This document shows, in pieces, positions 34,817 to 44,488 of a stretch of 56,331 nt of DNA. Under the pieces are notes generated by a model. It searched no databases, was not told where the DNA came from, and saw nothing but the letters and a program-made list of their open reading frames with translations. Source of the stretch: Acetobacteraceae bacterium. Its GTDB lineage: Bacteria; Pseudomonadota; Alphaproteobacteria; Acetobacterales; Acetobacteraceae. Every line of letters begins with the position of its first letter. The stretch's first letter is position 1. The stretch spans positions 1 through 56,331 of the forward strand of contig JAIEOP010000393.1 of NCBI GenBank assembly GCA_019750465.1, in the 5' to 3' direction. Made by a program: the position numbers and the translations under genes.

Positions 34817-35790
34817 CTACTCCAGCCTGATTCCGGCGCGGCCGATCACGTCGCCCCAGCGCGCCACCTCGGCGTGCAGCAGCGCGGCGGCGTCGGCGGG
34901 CGTGCCGCCGCCGGGGTCGAACCCCGCCTCCTCCACGCGCCGGCGCAGCGCGGCATCGCCCAGCGCCGCGTTCAGCGCCTCGGCCCAGCGCCGCGTCGCC
35001 GCGTCGGGCAGGCCGGCGGGGCCGAACAGCATGTACCACAGCGTGATGTCGTAGCCGGCGATGCCGGCCTCGATCATCGTCGGCGCCTCGGGCAGGCGGG
35101 GCGAGCGGCTGGCCGGCGTCACCGCCAGGCCACGCAGCCGCCCGTCGCGGATCTGGCCGAGCACGCTGGGCAGCGTGTCCACGTTCACGTCCACCACGCC
35201 GGCGGCGAGATCGCTCACCACCTGGCCGCTGCCGCGATAGGGTACGTGCACCATCTCGATGCCGGTGGCCTGCATGAGCAGCACGCCGGCCAGGTGCTGG
35301 GCGCTGCCGACGCCGTTGCTGGCGAAGTTCAGTCGCCGCTGGCTGGCGTGCGCATGCGCCACGAACCCCGCCATGTCCCGCGCCGGCGACGTGGCGGGCA
35401 CGGTCACCACCATCGGCACCGTCGCCGCCAGCAGGATCGGCGTGACGTCGCGCAGCGGATCGAAGGGCGGCGGCCGCATCGCCAGCGGTGCCTGGCAGTG
35501 GTTGCTCAAGGTGCCGAGGTTCACCACGTGCCCATCCGGCCGGGCCCGCACCATATCGCGGCGGCGGCGATGGTGCCGGCGCCGCCGGTGCGGTTCTCCA
35601 CCGCCACCGGCTGGCCGAACTGCTCCGAGAGCCTTGGTGCCAGAAGCCGCGCCAGGATGTCCGTGCCGCCGCCGGGCGCGAAGCCGACGAGCAGCGTGAT
35701 GGGCCGGTCCGGGAAGGCGGCGCCGCCGTCCTGCGCGCGCGCCAGCGCGGGCGCCGCCAGCAGCGGGAGCAGCAGGGCGCGGCGCAGCAC
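34817..35790 (-). pseudogene. Bug-family binding protein gene broken by a 2-nt frameshift
   Basis: The N-terminal part (GTG at 35790; signal [17 protein letters not shown], then [18 protein letters not shown] and [11 protein letters not shown]) is in one frame, and the rest, from M-V-R-A-R-P-D-G-H to the end, is in another. Removing one AT from gcgATATgg (minus strand, 35553-35556) joins both into a normal Bug protein of about 324 aa. The GTG start is 2 bp after fahA, so it was the third gene of hmgA-fahA-bug. A sequencing error is possible. Confidence 0.85.
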
Positions 35791-35792
35791 GC

Positions 35793-37115
35793 TCAACCCC
35801 CCGGCGCCGGCAGGATCATCCCGCGGCACTCGCCGAAGCCGATGGAGACGCAGCCCTCCCGGCGGGCATGCGCGCGGAAGATCACCTCGTCGCCATCGGC
35901 CAGGTAGGCGCGCGCCTCGCCCGAGGGCAGCATCACCGGGTTGCGGCCGCCCTCGGTGATCTCCAGCAGCGCGCCATACCCCGTCGCCTCCGGCGCGGAG
36001 ATGGTGCCGCTGCCGAACAGGTCGCCCGGGTGCAGGTCGCAGCCGCCCGCCGTGTGATGCGCCACCATCTGCGCCACCGTCCAGTAGAGGTGCCGCGCAT
36101 TGCCGTGGCTCAGCCGGTAGGGCCGCCGCCCCTGCTCGCGCATCGCACGCGTGAGGATGAACACCTCCAGCCCGATGTCGAGCCCGCCCTCGGCCTGGTC
36201 GCGCGCATCCAGCAGGTAGTCCATCGGCGGCGGATCGCCCTCCGGCCGCGGCGGCTGGGCGATGCGGAAGGGCGCCAGCGCCTCGGGCGTGACGACCCAG
36301 GGACTGACGGTCGTGTGGAAATTCTTCGCCAGGAAGGGACCGAGCGGCTGGTATTCCCAGGCCTGGATGTCGCGCGCCGACCAGTCGTTCAGCAGGCAGA
36401 AGCCGGCGATGTGCTCGGCCGCGCGGCCGATCGGGATCGGCTCGCCCAGCGCGTTGCCCGGGCCGATCCAGAGGCCGAGCTCCATCTCGTAGTCGAGGTT
36501 GCGGCAGGGGCCGAAGCTCGGCGCCGGATCGGTGGGCGGCTTGCGCTGGCCGCGCGGCCGCCGCACCGGCTGGCCGGAGACGCGCACCGAGGAGGCGCGG
36601 CCGTGATAGGCGACGGGGACGTATTTGTAGTTCGGCAGCAGCGGGGTCTCGGGCCGGAACTGCCGCCCCGTGTTGGTGGCGTGGTGGATGCCGGCGAAGA
36701 AATCGGTGTAGTCGCCGATCCGCGCCGGCAGGTGCAGCGTGCAGGACGCGGCCTCGTGCAGCAGCACTTCCAGCCGCGCGCGGGCGGCGGCGCCCTCGCG
36801 CTTCACCATGCCCTCGGCGAGCAGCGCCGAGAGCGCGGCGCGCAGCGCCCGGCGCGGCCCGGCGCCGAGCGCAAACAGCGGGTTCAGCGTGGCGCCGGCG
36901 GCGGCCTCCGCCGCGCGCAGGGCATCGCCCTCCAGCAGCGGTGCCGCCGCCGTCAGGTCGAGGATCATGTCGCCGATCGCGACCCCGCCGCGCGGCGACC
37001 CGCCGCCGGGGGGCGAGAAGATGCCGAGCGGCAGGTTCTGGATCGGGAAATCCGCGTGCCCGTTGGCGGTCTCCACCCAGCTGCGCAGCGCCAGGTCGTG
37101 GGTCGGGTCCGGCAT
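35793..37115 (-). CDS. fahA: Fumarylacetoacetase
   Basis: 440 aa, the usual length. Metal and active-site motifs are visible: [36 protein letters not shown] and L-G-P-F-L-A-K-N-F. The enzyme splits fumarylacetoacetate to fumarate and acetoacetate, the last step of tyrosine/homogentisate breakdown. It starts 2 bp after the hmgA stop, which points to one transcript. Maleylacetoacetate isomerase is not in the window. Confidence 0.95.
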   Translation of the reverse strand: MPDPTHDLALRSWVETANGHADFPIQNLPLGIFSPPGGGSPRGGVAIGDMILDLTAAAPLLEGDALRAAEAAAGATLNPLFALGAGPRRALRAALSALLAEGMVKREGAAARARLEVLLHEAASCTLHLPARIGDYTDFFAGIHHATNTGRQFRPETPLLPNYKYVPVAYHGRASSVRVSGQPVRRPRGQRKPPTDPAPSFGPCRNLDYEMELGLWIGPGNALGEPIPIGRAAEHIAGFCLLNDWSARDIQAWEYQPLGPFLAKNFHTTVSPWVVTPEALAPFRIAQPPRPEGDPPPMDYLLDARDQAEGGLDIGLEVFILTRAMREQGRRPYRLSHGNARHLYWTVAQMVAHHTAGGCDLHPGDLFGSGTISAPEATGYGALLEITEGGRNPVMLPSGEARAYLADGDEVIFRAHARREGCVSIGFGECRGMILPAPGG

Positions 37116-37117
37116 GG

Positions 37118-38431
37118 TCAGCGCGTGCCCCGGAAGCTCTTGGGGATGCCGTCCCAGCAGTGGTCGTAGCCGGGTTGCAGCTGCGGGCACTCCATGGCGA
37201 AGCGGGTGGGGCGGATCACCTGGCTTGTCTCGAACATGAAGGCGAGCGTGCCGCCGATCCGGTGCGGCACGAGTTCGGCCGCGATCGCCCGCTCCGTCGT
37301 CGCCGCGTCCGGCCCGTGCGCGCTCATGCGCGGATGCAGCGAGACGCCGCCGGGCAGGAAGCCCTCCGCCTTCGCGTCATAGACGCCGTGCACCAGCCCC
37401 ATGCACTCGTTCATCACGTTGCGGTGGAACCACGGCGGGCGGAAGGTGTCCTCGGCCACCATCCAGCGCGGCGGGAAGATGACGAAATCCATGTTGGCGA
37501 CGCCGGGCGTGGGCGTCGGACTGGTCAGCACGGTGAAGATGCTCGGGTCCGGGTGGTCGTAGCTGACGGTGTTGATCGTGTTGAAGCGCGCCGTGTCGTA
37601 CTTGCAGGGCGCGTTGTTGCCGTGCCAGGCCACCACGTCCAGCGGCGAGTGGTCGAGCGTCGTTGCCCAGAGGGTGCCGCCGTATTTCTGCACGAGTTCG
37701 GTGGGCTCATCGCGGTCCTCGAACCAGGCGGCGGGGGTCAGGAAGTCGCGCGGGTTGGCCAGGCCATTGGCGCCGATCGGGCCGAGGTCGGGGATGCGCA
37801 GCGCCGCGCCGTGGTTCTCCGCGACATAGCCGCGGGAGGCGCCGTCCGGCAGCTCCACGCGGATCTTCATGCCGCAGGGGATCACGGCGATCTCGCCCGG
37901 CGCCACGCGCAGCCTTCCGCACTCGGTGGCAAGGTCGATGCGCCCCTGCTGGGGCACCAGCAGCATCTCGCCATCGGCGTTCATGAAGACCCGCTGCATG
38001 GAGCGGTTGGCGCGCCAGACATGGATGGTCACGCCGGCGGGCGAATCGGGCGGGGCATTGGCGCCGATGGTGGCGAGGCCGGCGACGAAGTCCGTGGGCT
38101 CCTCCGGGATGGGCAGCGGGTCCCAGCGCAGCCGGTTCGGGTTCGGCGGTGCCAGCGGGCCGCAGAGGGGGCCGGCATCGATGGGGCGGAACGCGTGGTG
38201 CGCCGCGCTGGGGCGGATGCGGTAGAGCCAGGTGCGGCGCGCCTCGTGCCGTGGCACGGTGAAGGCGGTGCCGGAGAATTGCTCCGCATAGAGGCCGTAG
38301 GGCACCCGCTGGGGGCTGTTCATGCCGATGGGCAGGGCGCCGGGCAGGGCCTCGGTGGCGAACTCGTTGCCGAAGCCGGACATCATGCCGGCCTCCACGC
38401 CCGCCTCGGCGGGGCGGGTGATGAGGGTCAT
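37118..38431 (-). CDS. hmgA: Homogentisate 1,2-dioxygenase
   Basis: 437 aa, as in the family. It opens near [12 protein letters not shown] with [14 protein letters not shown]. Fe(II) ligands are in [12 protein letters not shown] (His and Glu) and the later His in the [10 protein letters not shown] region. The enzyme opens homogentisate to maleylacetoacetate in the cytosol. The start at 38431 has GGGAG upstream and fits the known N-terminus. First gene of hmgA-fahA-bug. Confidence 0.96.
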   Translation of the reverse strand: MTLITRPAEAGVEAGMMSGFGNEFATEALPGALPIGMNSPQRVPYGLYAEQFSGTAFTVPRHEARRTWLYRIRPSAAHHAFRPIDAGPLCGPLAPPNPNRLRWDPLPIPEEPTDFVAGLATIGANAPPDSPAGVTIHVWRANRSMQRVFMNADGEMLLVPQQGRIDLATECGRLRVAPGEIAVIPCGMKIRVELPDGASRGYVAENHGAALRIPDLGPIGANGLANPRDFLTPAAWFEDRDEPTELVQKYGGTLWATTLDHSPLDVVAWHGNNAPCKYDTARFNTINTVSYDHPDPSIFTVLTSPTPTPGVANMDFVIFPPRWMVAEDTFRPPWFHRNVMNECMGLVHGVYDAKAEGFLPGGVSLHPRMSAHGPDAATTERAIAAELVPHRIGGTLAFMFETSQVIRPTRFAMECPQLQPGYDHCWDGIPKSFRGTR

Positions 38432-38593
38432 GGCGAACTCCCAGTGCCTTGAGCCGGCCTTGCGCCGGCAGGTTGGGGGAGATTGGCGGAGCCGATGGCC
38501 CCATGGCCAGCCCAATCGAACTCCCCTGGATGCGGGATGCCGACCTTCCGGCATCGCACTAAGCTCACACCGGATGGCAAGGGTTCGGCGGAC

Positions 38594-39148
38594 ATGCGCA
38601 ACGTGCATCTCGAGGTCGGCAACAAGGAGATCGGCACGGCGAAGACCTGGGCCTATCCGAACGGCACGGCACTCGGCGTGTTCACCCTGCCGACCTACGA
38701 GCTGACGGTGCGTGGCACGAACGGCAAGGGCGGCTCGGTGATAAAGACCTTCGAGGTTTTCCGCTTCGGCCTGCTGTGCAAGGACCCGGCGTCAGGCGCG
38801 AGCGTGGTCGGGCTCGCCAATGCGCAGAGCCACATCATCAAGGCGTGGCTGCCCCATTACCGGGTCCATTCCGCGCCGTCGCGCGAGGACGGGGCGTGGC
38901 AGGTCTACGACAATTTCCTGATCCATGATGGGCCGGACGACACCCAGGACAAGGTCTCGCCCTATGCGTCGATCGGGTGCATCGAACTCTGCGGCCCGCG
39001 GCAATTCATCGCCTTCAACGACCTGATCATCGAGCTGTCCGGACCGAGCGCGGCAAAGCGGGCGGACCAGCTCGCCGAGGTCGGCCGGTCGAAGACCATC
39101 GAGATCAGGTACCTGCCTGCGAAACGGCCAAAGGCAAGTCCGGGCTGA
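38594..39148 (+). CDS. Uncharacterised protein with YkuD-like HD...SxGCI motif
   Basis: 184 aa from the ATG at 38594; an ATG at 38537 would add 19 residues. No signal peptide is visible. F-L-I-H-D-G-P and, 15 residues after the His, A-S-I-G-C-I-E-L (H111, S126, C129) mimic the catalytic signature of L,D-transpeptidase (YkuD) domains. Beyond this motif I see no family match. If real, the Cys would be the nucleophile. It is divergent from hmgA and convergent with the HpcH lyase gene; link to either is not evident. Confidence 0.6.
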   Translation: MRNVHLEVGNKEIGTAKTWAYPNGTALGVFTLPTYELTVRGTNGKGGSVIKTFEVFRFGLLCKDPASGASVVGLANAQSHIIKAWLPHYRVHSAPSREDGAWQVYDNFLIHDGPDDTQDKVSPYASIGCIELCGPRQFIAFNDLIIELSGPSAAKRADQLAEVGRSKTIEIRYLPAKRPKASPG

Positions 39149-39163
39149 CCCCGGCGCCCCGGA

Positions 39164-40033
39164 TCACCGGACGCGCGCCAGCAGGCGCTTGGCGCGTTCC
39201 ACCACCGGGATATCGACCATCGCACCCTCGAAGGCGACGGCGGCCTTGCCCTCCGCCACTGCGGCATCGAAGGCGGCGATCAGGCGGCGGGCGCGGTCCG
39301 CCTCCTCCGCGCTGACGCCGTACTCCTCGTTCACGATGGGCACCTGGGTCGGGTGGATGCAGGCGGCGACGGCGAAGCCGAGGCGGCGGGAACGGCGCAG
39401 CCCGGCGCGATAGGCCTCCAGGTCGGAGAAGTCGGCGAAGGCCCCGATCGAGCCCATGGGCAGGATCCTCGCGGCCCGGCACGCGGTCACCAGCGACATG
39501 CCGTAGTGGTAGAGCATGTCGGCGCCGGGCTGCGCCTCGATCTCCATGGCCAGGTCCTCGACGCCGACGCCCATGGCCGCCATGCGCGGATCGGCGGCCG
39601 CGATGGCATGCAGGTGGGGGATGGCGTCCGGCGTCTCCACCAGCGCGATCAGGCGCGTGCTGCCGATGGCCATGCCCATGGCGGCCTCGCGCACCGCGAC
39701 GACCTCGCTCAGCAGGCGCACATGTTCCGGCCCCATCACCTTCGGCAGCATCAGCGCCGCCACCCGCGGCATGACGGCCGCCGCGATGTCCGGGATGCAC
39801 AGCTCCAGCGGCCGGTTCACCCGCACGATCACGTCCGCGCCGGCCTGGCCGACCGTCTCGGCCGCGCGTGCCAGCGCGTCGCGCGCGGCCTGCTTCTCGG
39901 CGGCGGGGATGGAATCCTCGAGGTCGAGGATGATTCCGTCGGCGCCGCGGGTATGCGCGCGCTCGACGAAGCGCTGGCCCGTGGCCGGGACGAACATCAG
40001 CGAGCGCCAGGCGGGCAGGGGAAGGGCGGGCAT
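39164..40033 (-). CDS. HpcH/HpaI-family CoA ester lyase (CitE/citramalyl-CoA lyase type)
   Basis: 289 aa. L-M-F-V-P-A-T-G near the N-terminus, G-I-I-L-D-L-E-D-S-I, V-N-R-P, M-L-P-K-V and A-L-V-E-T-P-D-A-I are the CitE/Mcl motifs (metal-binding Glu/Asp in an 8-fold barrel). These lyases cleave malyl-, citramalyl- or related CoA esters to acetyl-CoA plus an oxo acid. It overlaps the CaiB gene stop by one base (TGATG). In the operon order it would carry out the final cleavage. Confidence 0.9.
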   Translation of the reverse strand: MPALPLPAWRSLMFVPATGQRFVERAHTRGADGIILDLEDSIPAAEKQAARDALARAAETVGQAGADVIVRVNRPLELCIPDIAAAVMPRVAALMLPKVMGPEHVRLLSEVVAVREAAMGMAIGSTRLIALVETPDAIPHLHAIAAADPRMAAMGVGVEDLAMEIEAQPGADMLYHYGMSLVTACRAARILPMGSIGAFADFSDLEAYRAGLRRSRRLGFAVAACIHPTQVPIVNEEYGVSAEEADRARRLIAAFDAAVAEGKAAVAFEGAMVDIPVVERAKRLLARVR

Positions 40034-41238
40034 CACGTATTCTCCTCGGCGGCGCCGCAGGCCAGCATCGCCTCGATCGCGGCGTCGTCGAAGCCGAGTT
40101 CCGCCAGGATCGCCCGCGTCTGCTGGCCGAGGCGCGGAGCGGGCAGGGTTTCCGCGCGCATGCCGCCACGGAAGGTCACCGGCGTGCGGGTGCGGCGGAT
40201 GCGCCCCTCGGTGGGGTGCTCGTCGAAATGCCAGAAGCCCACATCCTGCAGGTGCGGATCGTTCAGCAGGTCGTCGATCGAATTGTACCCGGCGGCGGGC
40301 ACGTCGGCGGCGGCGAAGATCTCCAGCCACTCCGCGGTGGTCCTCTGCGTGAGCGCTTCCACCTGCACCTTGAAGTAGTCGGCCGCGTTGACGGTGCGGG
40401 AGATGTTGGACACGAAGCGCGGATCGGTCTTCAGCTCCGGCCGGCCGACGGCGTCGAAGAAGGCGAAGGCCTGGCGGTTGTTGTTGGGACGGACGGTGAT
40501 GTAGCCGTCCCGCGTCGGCAGCGGGCGGTAGTCGGGCGAGAGCAGGCGGCCATCGCCGGTCGGCCCCTCCGGCGGGTCGAAGGTGGCGGCGCCGAGATGC
40601 TCGCTCATCACGAAGCTCGCCATGCTCTCGAACATCGGCACCTCGATGCTCTCGCCGATGCCGGTCCGCTCGCGCCGGAACAGCGCGAAGCCGATCGCCT
40701 GGGCGGCGACCAGGCCGGTGATGTGGTCGGTCATCACCATGGGCACGAAGCGCGGCTCGCCGATGGCGCGCTGGAAGGTGCCGGCGACGCCGGAGAGCGA
40801 CTGGATGACCGGGTCGTAGGCGGGGCGGTTGGCGTAGCGGCCATCCGTTCCGAAGGCGACGATGCCGCAATGGATCAGCCGCCTGTTGATCGCGCTCAGG
40901 CTCTCCCAATCCAGCCCGGCGCGGGCCAGCGCCGCGGGGCGGACGTTGGAAACGAAGACGTCGGCATCGGCGACCAGCCGCCGCATCGCCTCCATCCCCG
41001 CATCCTGCTTGATGTCGAGGACGATGGAGCGCTTGTTGCGGTTGAAGTTGATGAACTTGCCCGACATCGCCGGCGAGCGGCTGCCGGCGGCGAGGTGGCG
41101 CAGGATGTCGCCGCCGCCCGGCGCCTCCACCTTGGTCACCTCCGCGCCCTGGTCGGCCAGCGTCCGCGTGCAGATCGGCCCCACCACCACCGTGGTGAGG
41201 TCGATGACCTTCACGCCTTCAAGGGGGCCACCCGTCAT
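40033..41238 (-). CDS. CaiB/BaiF-family (type III) CoA-transferase
   Basis: 401 aa. Type III CoA-transferase features are G-V-K-V-I-D-L-T at the N-terminus, A-D-Q-G-A-E-V-T-K-V-E, F-N-R-N-K-R-S-I-V-L-D, then Y-D-P-V-I-Q-S-L-S-G, with the catalytic Asp probably in V-M-T-D-H-I-T-G. Such enzymes move CoA between carboxylates, including within mesaconyl-CoA. The ATG at 41238 overlaps the hydratase stop (ATGA). Part of a four-gene operon. Confidence 0.92.
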   Translation of the reverse strand: MTGGPLEGVKVIDLTTVVVGPICTRTLADQGAEVTKVEAPGGGDILRHLAAGSRSPAMSGKFINFNRNKRSIVLDIKQDAGMEAMRRLVADADVFVSNVRPAALARAGLDWESLSAINRRLIHCGIVAFGTDGRYANRPAYDPVIQSLSGVAGTFQRAIGEPRFVPMVMTDHITGLVAAQAIGFALFRRERTGIGESIEVPMFESMASFVMSEHLGAATFDPPEGPTGDGRLLSPDYRPLPTRDGYITVRPNNNRQAFAFFDAVGRPELKTDPRFVSNISRTVNAADYFKVQVEALTQRTTAEWLEIFAAADVPAAGYNSIDDLLNDPHLQDVGFWHFDEHPTEGRIRRTRTPVTFRGGMRAETLPAPRLGQQTRAILAELGFDDAAIEAMLACGAAEENT

Positions 41239-42101
41239 GCCGCGGCGAACCGGCACTCGGCCTCGCCGCAGAGCCAGCCATCCCGGTCCTGCACCCAGGC
41301 GTGCACGCGGCCCTCGGCGTCGGGCGCATGGCCGCAGAAGGTCACGGTGTCGCCGACCGAGATCGGCCGCGTCAGCCGCGCGGTGAAGGCCGAGAGCCGC
41401 CCGCTGGTGTTCCTCACGGCGGCATCCAGCAGCAGCTGCATGGTCAGGCCGCCATTCTGCACCGTGGCGGGGTAGCCTTCCTCGCCCCGCGCGTAGTCGG
41501 CGTCGTAGTGGATGCGGTGCGCGTTCCAGGTGATGGCGGAATAGCGGAACACCAGCGGCGAGGAGAGGTGCTTCGGCACGCTCCAGGCCGCGTCCTTCGG
41601 GGCCGCCACCGGCGCGCCGGTGGCGCTCTTCTCGCCCGGCTTCACCGCCTCGCGGTAGATCGCATCGAAGCTCTCGGTGGCGATCAGCTCGCTGCCGCGG
41701 CGGATGGTGTGGCGCATGGTCAGCACCGTGATGAAGCCGGTGCGCGCCTGCTTCGGCACGATCGCCTCCACCTCCGCCGTGCGCGTGGCGGTATCGCCGA
41801 CGCGCAAGCTGCCCGGCATCTCCACCCGGCGCCCTGCGCCCATGCGCCGCGGCAGCGGGATGGGCGGCAGGATCACGCCGGGCCTGGGGTGGCCATCCGG
41901 GCCGATGTCGCTCTGCCGCGTCGGGTCGCAGAAGAACATGCTGAACCAGTGCGGCGGCAGCGCGTCGCCGCGGCGGAAGCCGTCCATGTCGACGTCCAGC
42001 ATGCCGGCGATGCGGCGCACCGCGCCCAGGGTGATCTCCTCCTCCACCGTGCGGGTGCGGCCCACCCAGGATTGCAGCTCGGCGCTGAGGGTCGGGGACA
42101 T
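41235..42101 (-). CDS. FAS1-like dehydratase/MaoC hydratase (mesaconyl-/itaconyl-CoA hydratase type)
   Basis: 288 aa double hot-dog protein like mesaconyl-C4-CoA hydratase and HTD2. The first half has P-P-H-W-F-S-M-F-F and P-P-I-P-L-P-R-R-M-G-A-G; the second half has F-R-Y-S-A-I-T-W-N-A-H-R-I-H-Y-D, where N, H and R/D correspond to the hydratase site. It lies 10 bp after the Bug gene and overlaps the CoA-transferase by ATGA. Water addition to a C5-enoyl-CoA is the best guess. Confidence 0.88.
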   Translation of the reverse strand: MSPTLSAELQSWVGRTRTVEEEITLGAVRRIAGMLDVDMDGFRRGDALPPHWFSMFFCDPTRQSDIGPDGHPRPGVILPPIPLPRRMGAGRRVEMPGSLRVGDTATRTAEVEAIVPKQARTGFITVLTMRHTIRRGSELIATESFDAIYREAVKPGEKSATGAPVAAPKDAAWSVPKHLSSPLVFRYSAITWNAHRIHYDADYARGEEGYPATVQNGGLTMQLLLDAAVRNTSGRLSAFTARLTRPISVGDTVTFCGHAPDAEGRVHAWVQDRDGWLCGEAECRFAAA

Positions 42102-42111
42102 GGGCGGGCTC

Positions 42112-43113
42112 CTACTCGGCGACGAGGTTCAGGCGGCGGATCAGCCCGCCCCAGCGGGCGCTGTCGGTGCGGATGCGCCCGGCGAATTCCTCGGGCGTGT
42201 TGGGCTCGGCAGGGTCGGCGCCGACACGGGCGAAGGCGGCGCGCACGGCCTCGTCGCGCAGCGCCTCGTTCATGGCCGCGTTGAGGCGCCGCACCGCCGC
42301 CTCCGGCGTGCCGCGCGGCACGGCCAGGCCGAAATACGCGTCCGCCTCGAAGCCCGGGATGGTCTCGGCCACCGCCGGCACATCGGGCCAGTTGGGCCGG
42401 CGCCGCGGCGTGGTGACGGCGACGGGCCGCACGCCGGCGGTGCCGCGGATCGCCTCGGCCTCGGGGATGCCCATGGCGCGGGCGTGCACGCGCCCGGCCA
42501 GCAGGTCGGCCATCGCCTGGGTGGTCTGGCGGTAGGCCACGTGCACCATGTCGAGGCCGAGCCGCGCGCCGACATCCTCCATGATCAGGTGGGTGATCGC
42601 GCCGACGCCGGCCGAGGCATAGTTGAACCTCCCCGGGTTGGCGCGGATCCAGGCGACGATCTCGGGGAAGCCGGCGCCGGGGATGGAGTTGTGCACGATG
42701 AGCATGTTGGCCGTGGTGCAGAACATCCCCACGGGGATGAAGTCGCGCTGCCCGTCATAGCCGACGCCGCGGTAGAGCAGCGCGTTCAGCCCGCCGATGG
42801 TGCCCGAGCCGGCGACCAGCACCGTGTAGCCGTCGGGGGTGGCGCGCGCGACGGTCTCGGCGGCGAGGTTGCCGTTGCCGCCGGGTCGGTTGTCCGGGAT
42901 CATCGCCTGGCCGAGCTTCGCGCCCAGCGCCTCCGCCGCGACACGGGAGACGATGTCGGTCTGGCCGCCGCCGCCGAAGGTGATGATCAGGCGCAGCGGG
43001 CGCTCCGGCCAGGCGGCCTGTGCGCACGCCCCGCGCGGCATGGCGAGCAGGGGCGCGGCCGCGGCGGCGCCCAGCAGAAGGGCGCGGCGGCCTGCGTTCG
43101 CTTCCTCCGTCAT
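42112..43113 (-). CDS. Bug-family TTT substrate-binding protein
   Basis: 333 aa. Tat-like signal G-R-R-A-L-L-L-G-A-A, then P-E-R-P-L-R-L-I-I-T-F-G-G-G-G-Q-T-D (family motif with Phe-Gly instead of Phe-Pro-Pro) and D-N-R-P-G-G. It leads the operon with hydratase, CoA-transferase and lyase, so it probably binds the carboxylate that the three enzymes degrade. TctA/TctB are not in the window. Divergent from the MFS gene at 43266 with a 152-bp gap. Confidence 0.92.
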   Translation of the reverse strand: MTEEANAGRRALLLGAAAAAPLLAMPRGACAQAAWPERPLRLIITFGGGGQTDIVSRVAAEALGAKLGQAMIPDNRPGGNGNLAAETVARATPDGYTVLVAGSGTIGGLNALLYRGVGYDGQRDFIPVGMFCTTANMLIVHNSIPGAGFPEIVAWIRANPGRFNYASAGVGAITHLIMEDVGARLGLDMVHVAYRQTTQAMADLLAGRVHARAMGIPEAEAIRGTAGVRPVAVTTPRRRPNWPDVPAVAETIPGFEADAYFGLAVPRGTPEAAVRRLNAAMNEALRDEAVRAAFARVGADPAEPNTPEEFAGRIRTDSARWGGLIRRLNLVAE

Positions 43114-43265
43114 GGCGGGAAGCTTAGGCGCGCTGCGGGGGCCACGCCAGCCACGCGCAGGCCGGGCATGCGATGCCGTCATTTGCGTCGCGGCCGCGAT
43201 CCGGGATCATGGCGTGGGCACTGAGCCGCCGCCGGACGGCGGGGCGGCGCGGGAGGGCAGCGGGC

Positions 43266-44471
43266 GTGGAACGACAGTATGGCTGGGTCATCGTCGCCGT
43301 CGGCGCGCTGATGGGCTGCGTCGGCATGGGCGCGATGTTCTCGCTCGCCGTCTTCCTCGATCCGATCGCGGCGGACACGGGCTGGTCGCGCGCCGGCATC
43401 TCGGCCTCGATGACGGTGGCCTTCCTCGCCATGGGGGCCGGCGCCTTCTTCTGGGGCGCGGTGAGCGACCGCCACGGCCCACGGATCGTCGGCATCGCCG
43501 GCGCGCTGCTGCTCGGCATCGGGCTGGTGCTGGCCAGCCGTGCGACCAGCCTGCTCGGCTTCCAGCTTGCCTACGGCCTGTTCCTGGGGCTTGCGGTGGG
43601 CGCCTTCTTCGCGCCGATGATGGCCACCGCGAGCGCCTGGTTCGACCGCCACCGCGCGCTCGCCGTCTCGCTGGTCTCGGCCGGCCTCGGCATGGCGCCG
43701 CTGACCGTGGCGCCCTTCGCGCAATGGCTGCTGACTGGGCATGACTGGCGAGGCGCGCAGCTGGTGATCGGGCTGGTGGCGCTGGCGATCCTGCTGCCGG
43801 CCGCGCTGCTGCTGCGCCGCCCGCCGATGCTCGCCCTCGCCGCCGCGCCGGGTGCCGCCGCCACGCCGGGCGCGGGCCTCACCGCGCACCAGGCGTTGCG
43901 CACGCGGCAATTCGTGGTGCTCGCGGTCACCTTCCTCGCCTGCTGCCTGGCGCATTCCGGGCCGATCTTCCATGTGGTGAGCTACGCGGTCTATTGCGGC
44001 GTGCCGGCAATGGCCGCGGTCAGCGTCTATGGGCTGCAGGGCCTGGCCGGGCTGGGCGGTCGGCTGCTGCTGGGGGTGCTGGCGGACCGGCACGGCGCCA
44101 AGCCCGTGCTGATCGGCGGGCTGCTGCTGCAGGCGCTGGCGATCGGCGGTTTCCTGGTCACGCGCAGCCTCAATGAGCTCTACGTCGTCGCGGCGGTATT
44201 CGGCCTCGCCTATGGCGGCGTGATGCCGCTCTATGCGGTGCTGGCGCGCGAGTATTTCGGCCCGCGCATCATGGGCACGGTGTTCGGCGCCGCGACCATG
44301 GTCTCCTCGCTCGGCATGGCGGCGGGGCCGGCGGTCGGCGGCTGGATCTTCGACCGCTTCGGCAGCTATGCCGGGCTGCACCTCAGCTCGCTCGCGATCG
44401 GGCTGGGGGCGGTCGCGATCGCCTTCACCTTTCCGCCCGTGCCGAGGGTGCGGCGAGTGGTGCCTGCGTAG
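43266..44471 (+). CDS. MFS transporter (monocarboxylate/oxalate-formate type)
   Basis: 401 aa with about 12 transmembrane helices. It starts at a GTG with GGAGGG 8 nt upstream (V-E-R-Q-Y-G-W-V-I-V). Helix 2-3 loop S-D-R-H-G-P-R and the matching L-A-D-R-H-G-A-K in the second half are MFS motifs; the N-terminal Y-G-W and first helix resemble OFA/MCT carriers of small carboxylates. Divergent from the Bug-hydratase-CoA-transferase-lyase operon, so it may import or export the same acid. Substrate not determined. Confidence 0.9.
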   Translation: MERQYGWVIVAVGALMGCVGMGAMFSLAVFLDPIAADTGWSRAGISASMTVAFLAMGAGAFFWGAVSDRHGPRIVGIAGALLLGIGLVLASRATSLLGFQLAYGLFLGLAVGAFFAPMMATASAWFDRHRALAVSLVSAGLGMAPLTVAPFAQWLLTGHDWRGAQLVIGLVALAILLPAALLLRRPPMLALAAAPGAAATPGAGLTAHQALRTRQFVVLAVTFLACCLAHSGPIFHVVSYAVYCGVPAMAAVSVYGLQGLAGLGGRLLLGVLADRHGAKPVLIGGLLLQALAIGGFLVTRSLNELYVVAAVFGLAYGGVMPLYAVLAREYFGPRIMGTVFGAATMVSSLGMAAGPAVGGWIFDRFGSYAGLHLSSLAIGLGAVAIAFTFPPVPRVRRVVPA

Positions 44472-44488
44472 GATGCGGGGGGCGGAGC

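Noticed and set aside
35521-35829. Short separate gene of 102 codons upstream of a 245-codon gene
   Set aside because: Both are the two halves of one Bug protein in different frames; treated as one broken gene.
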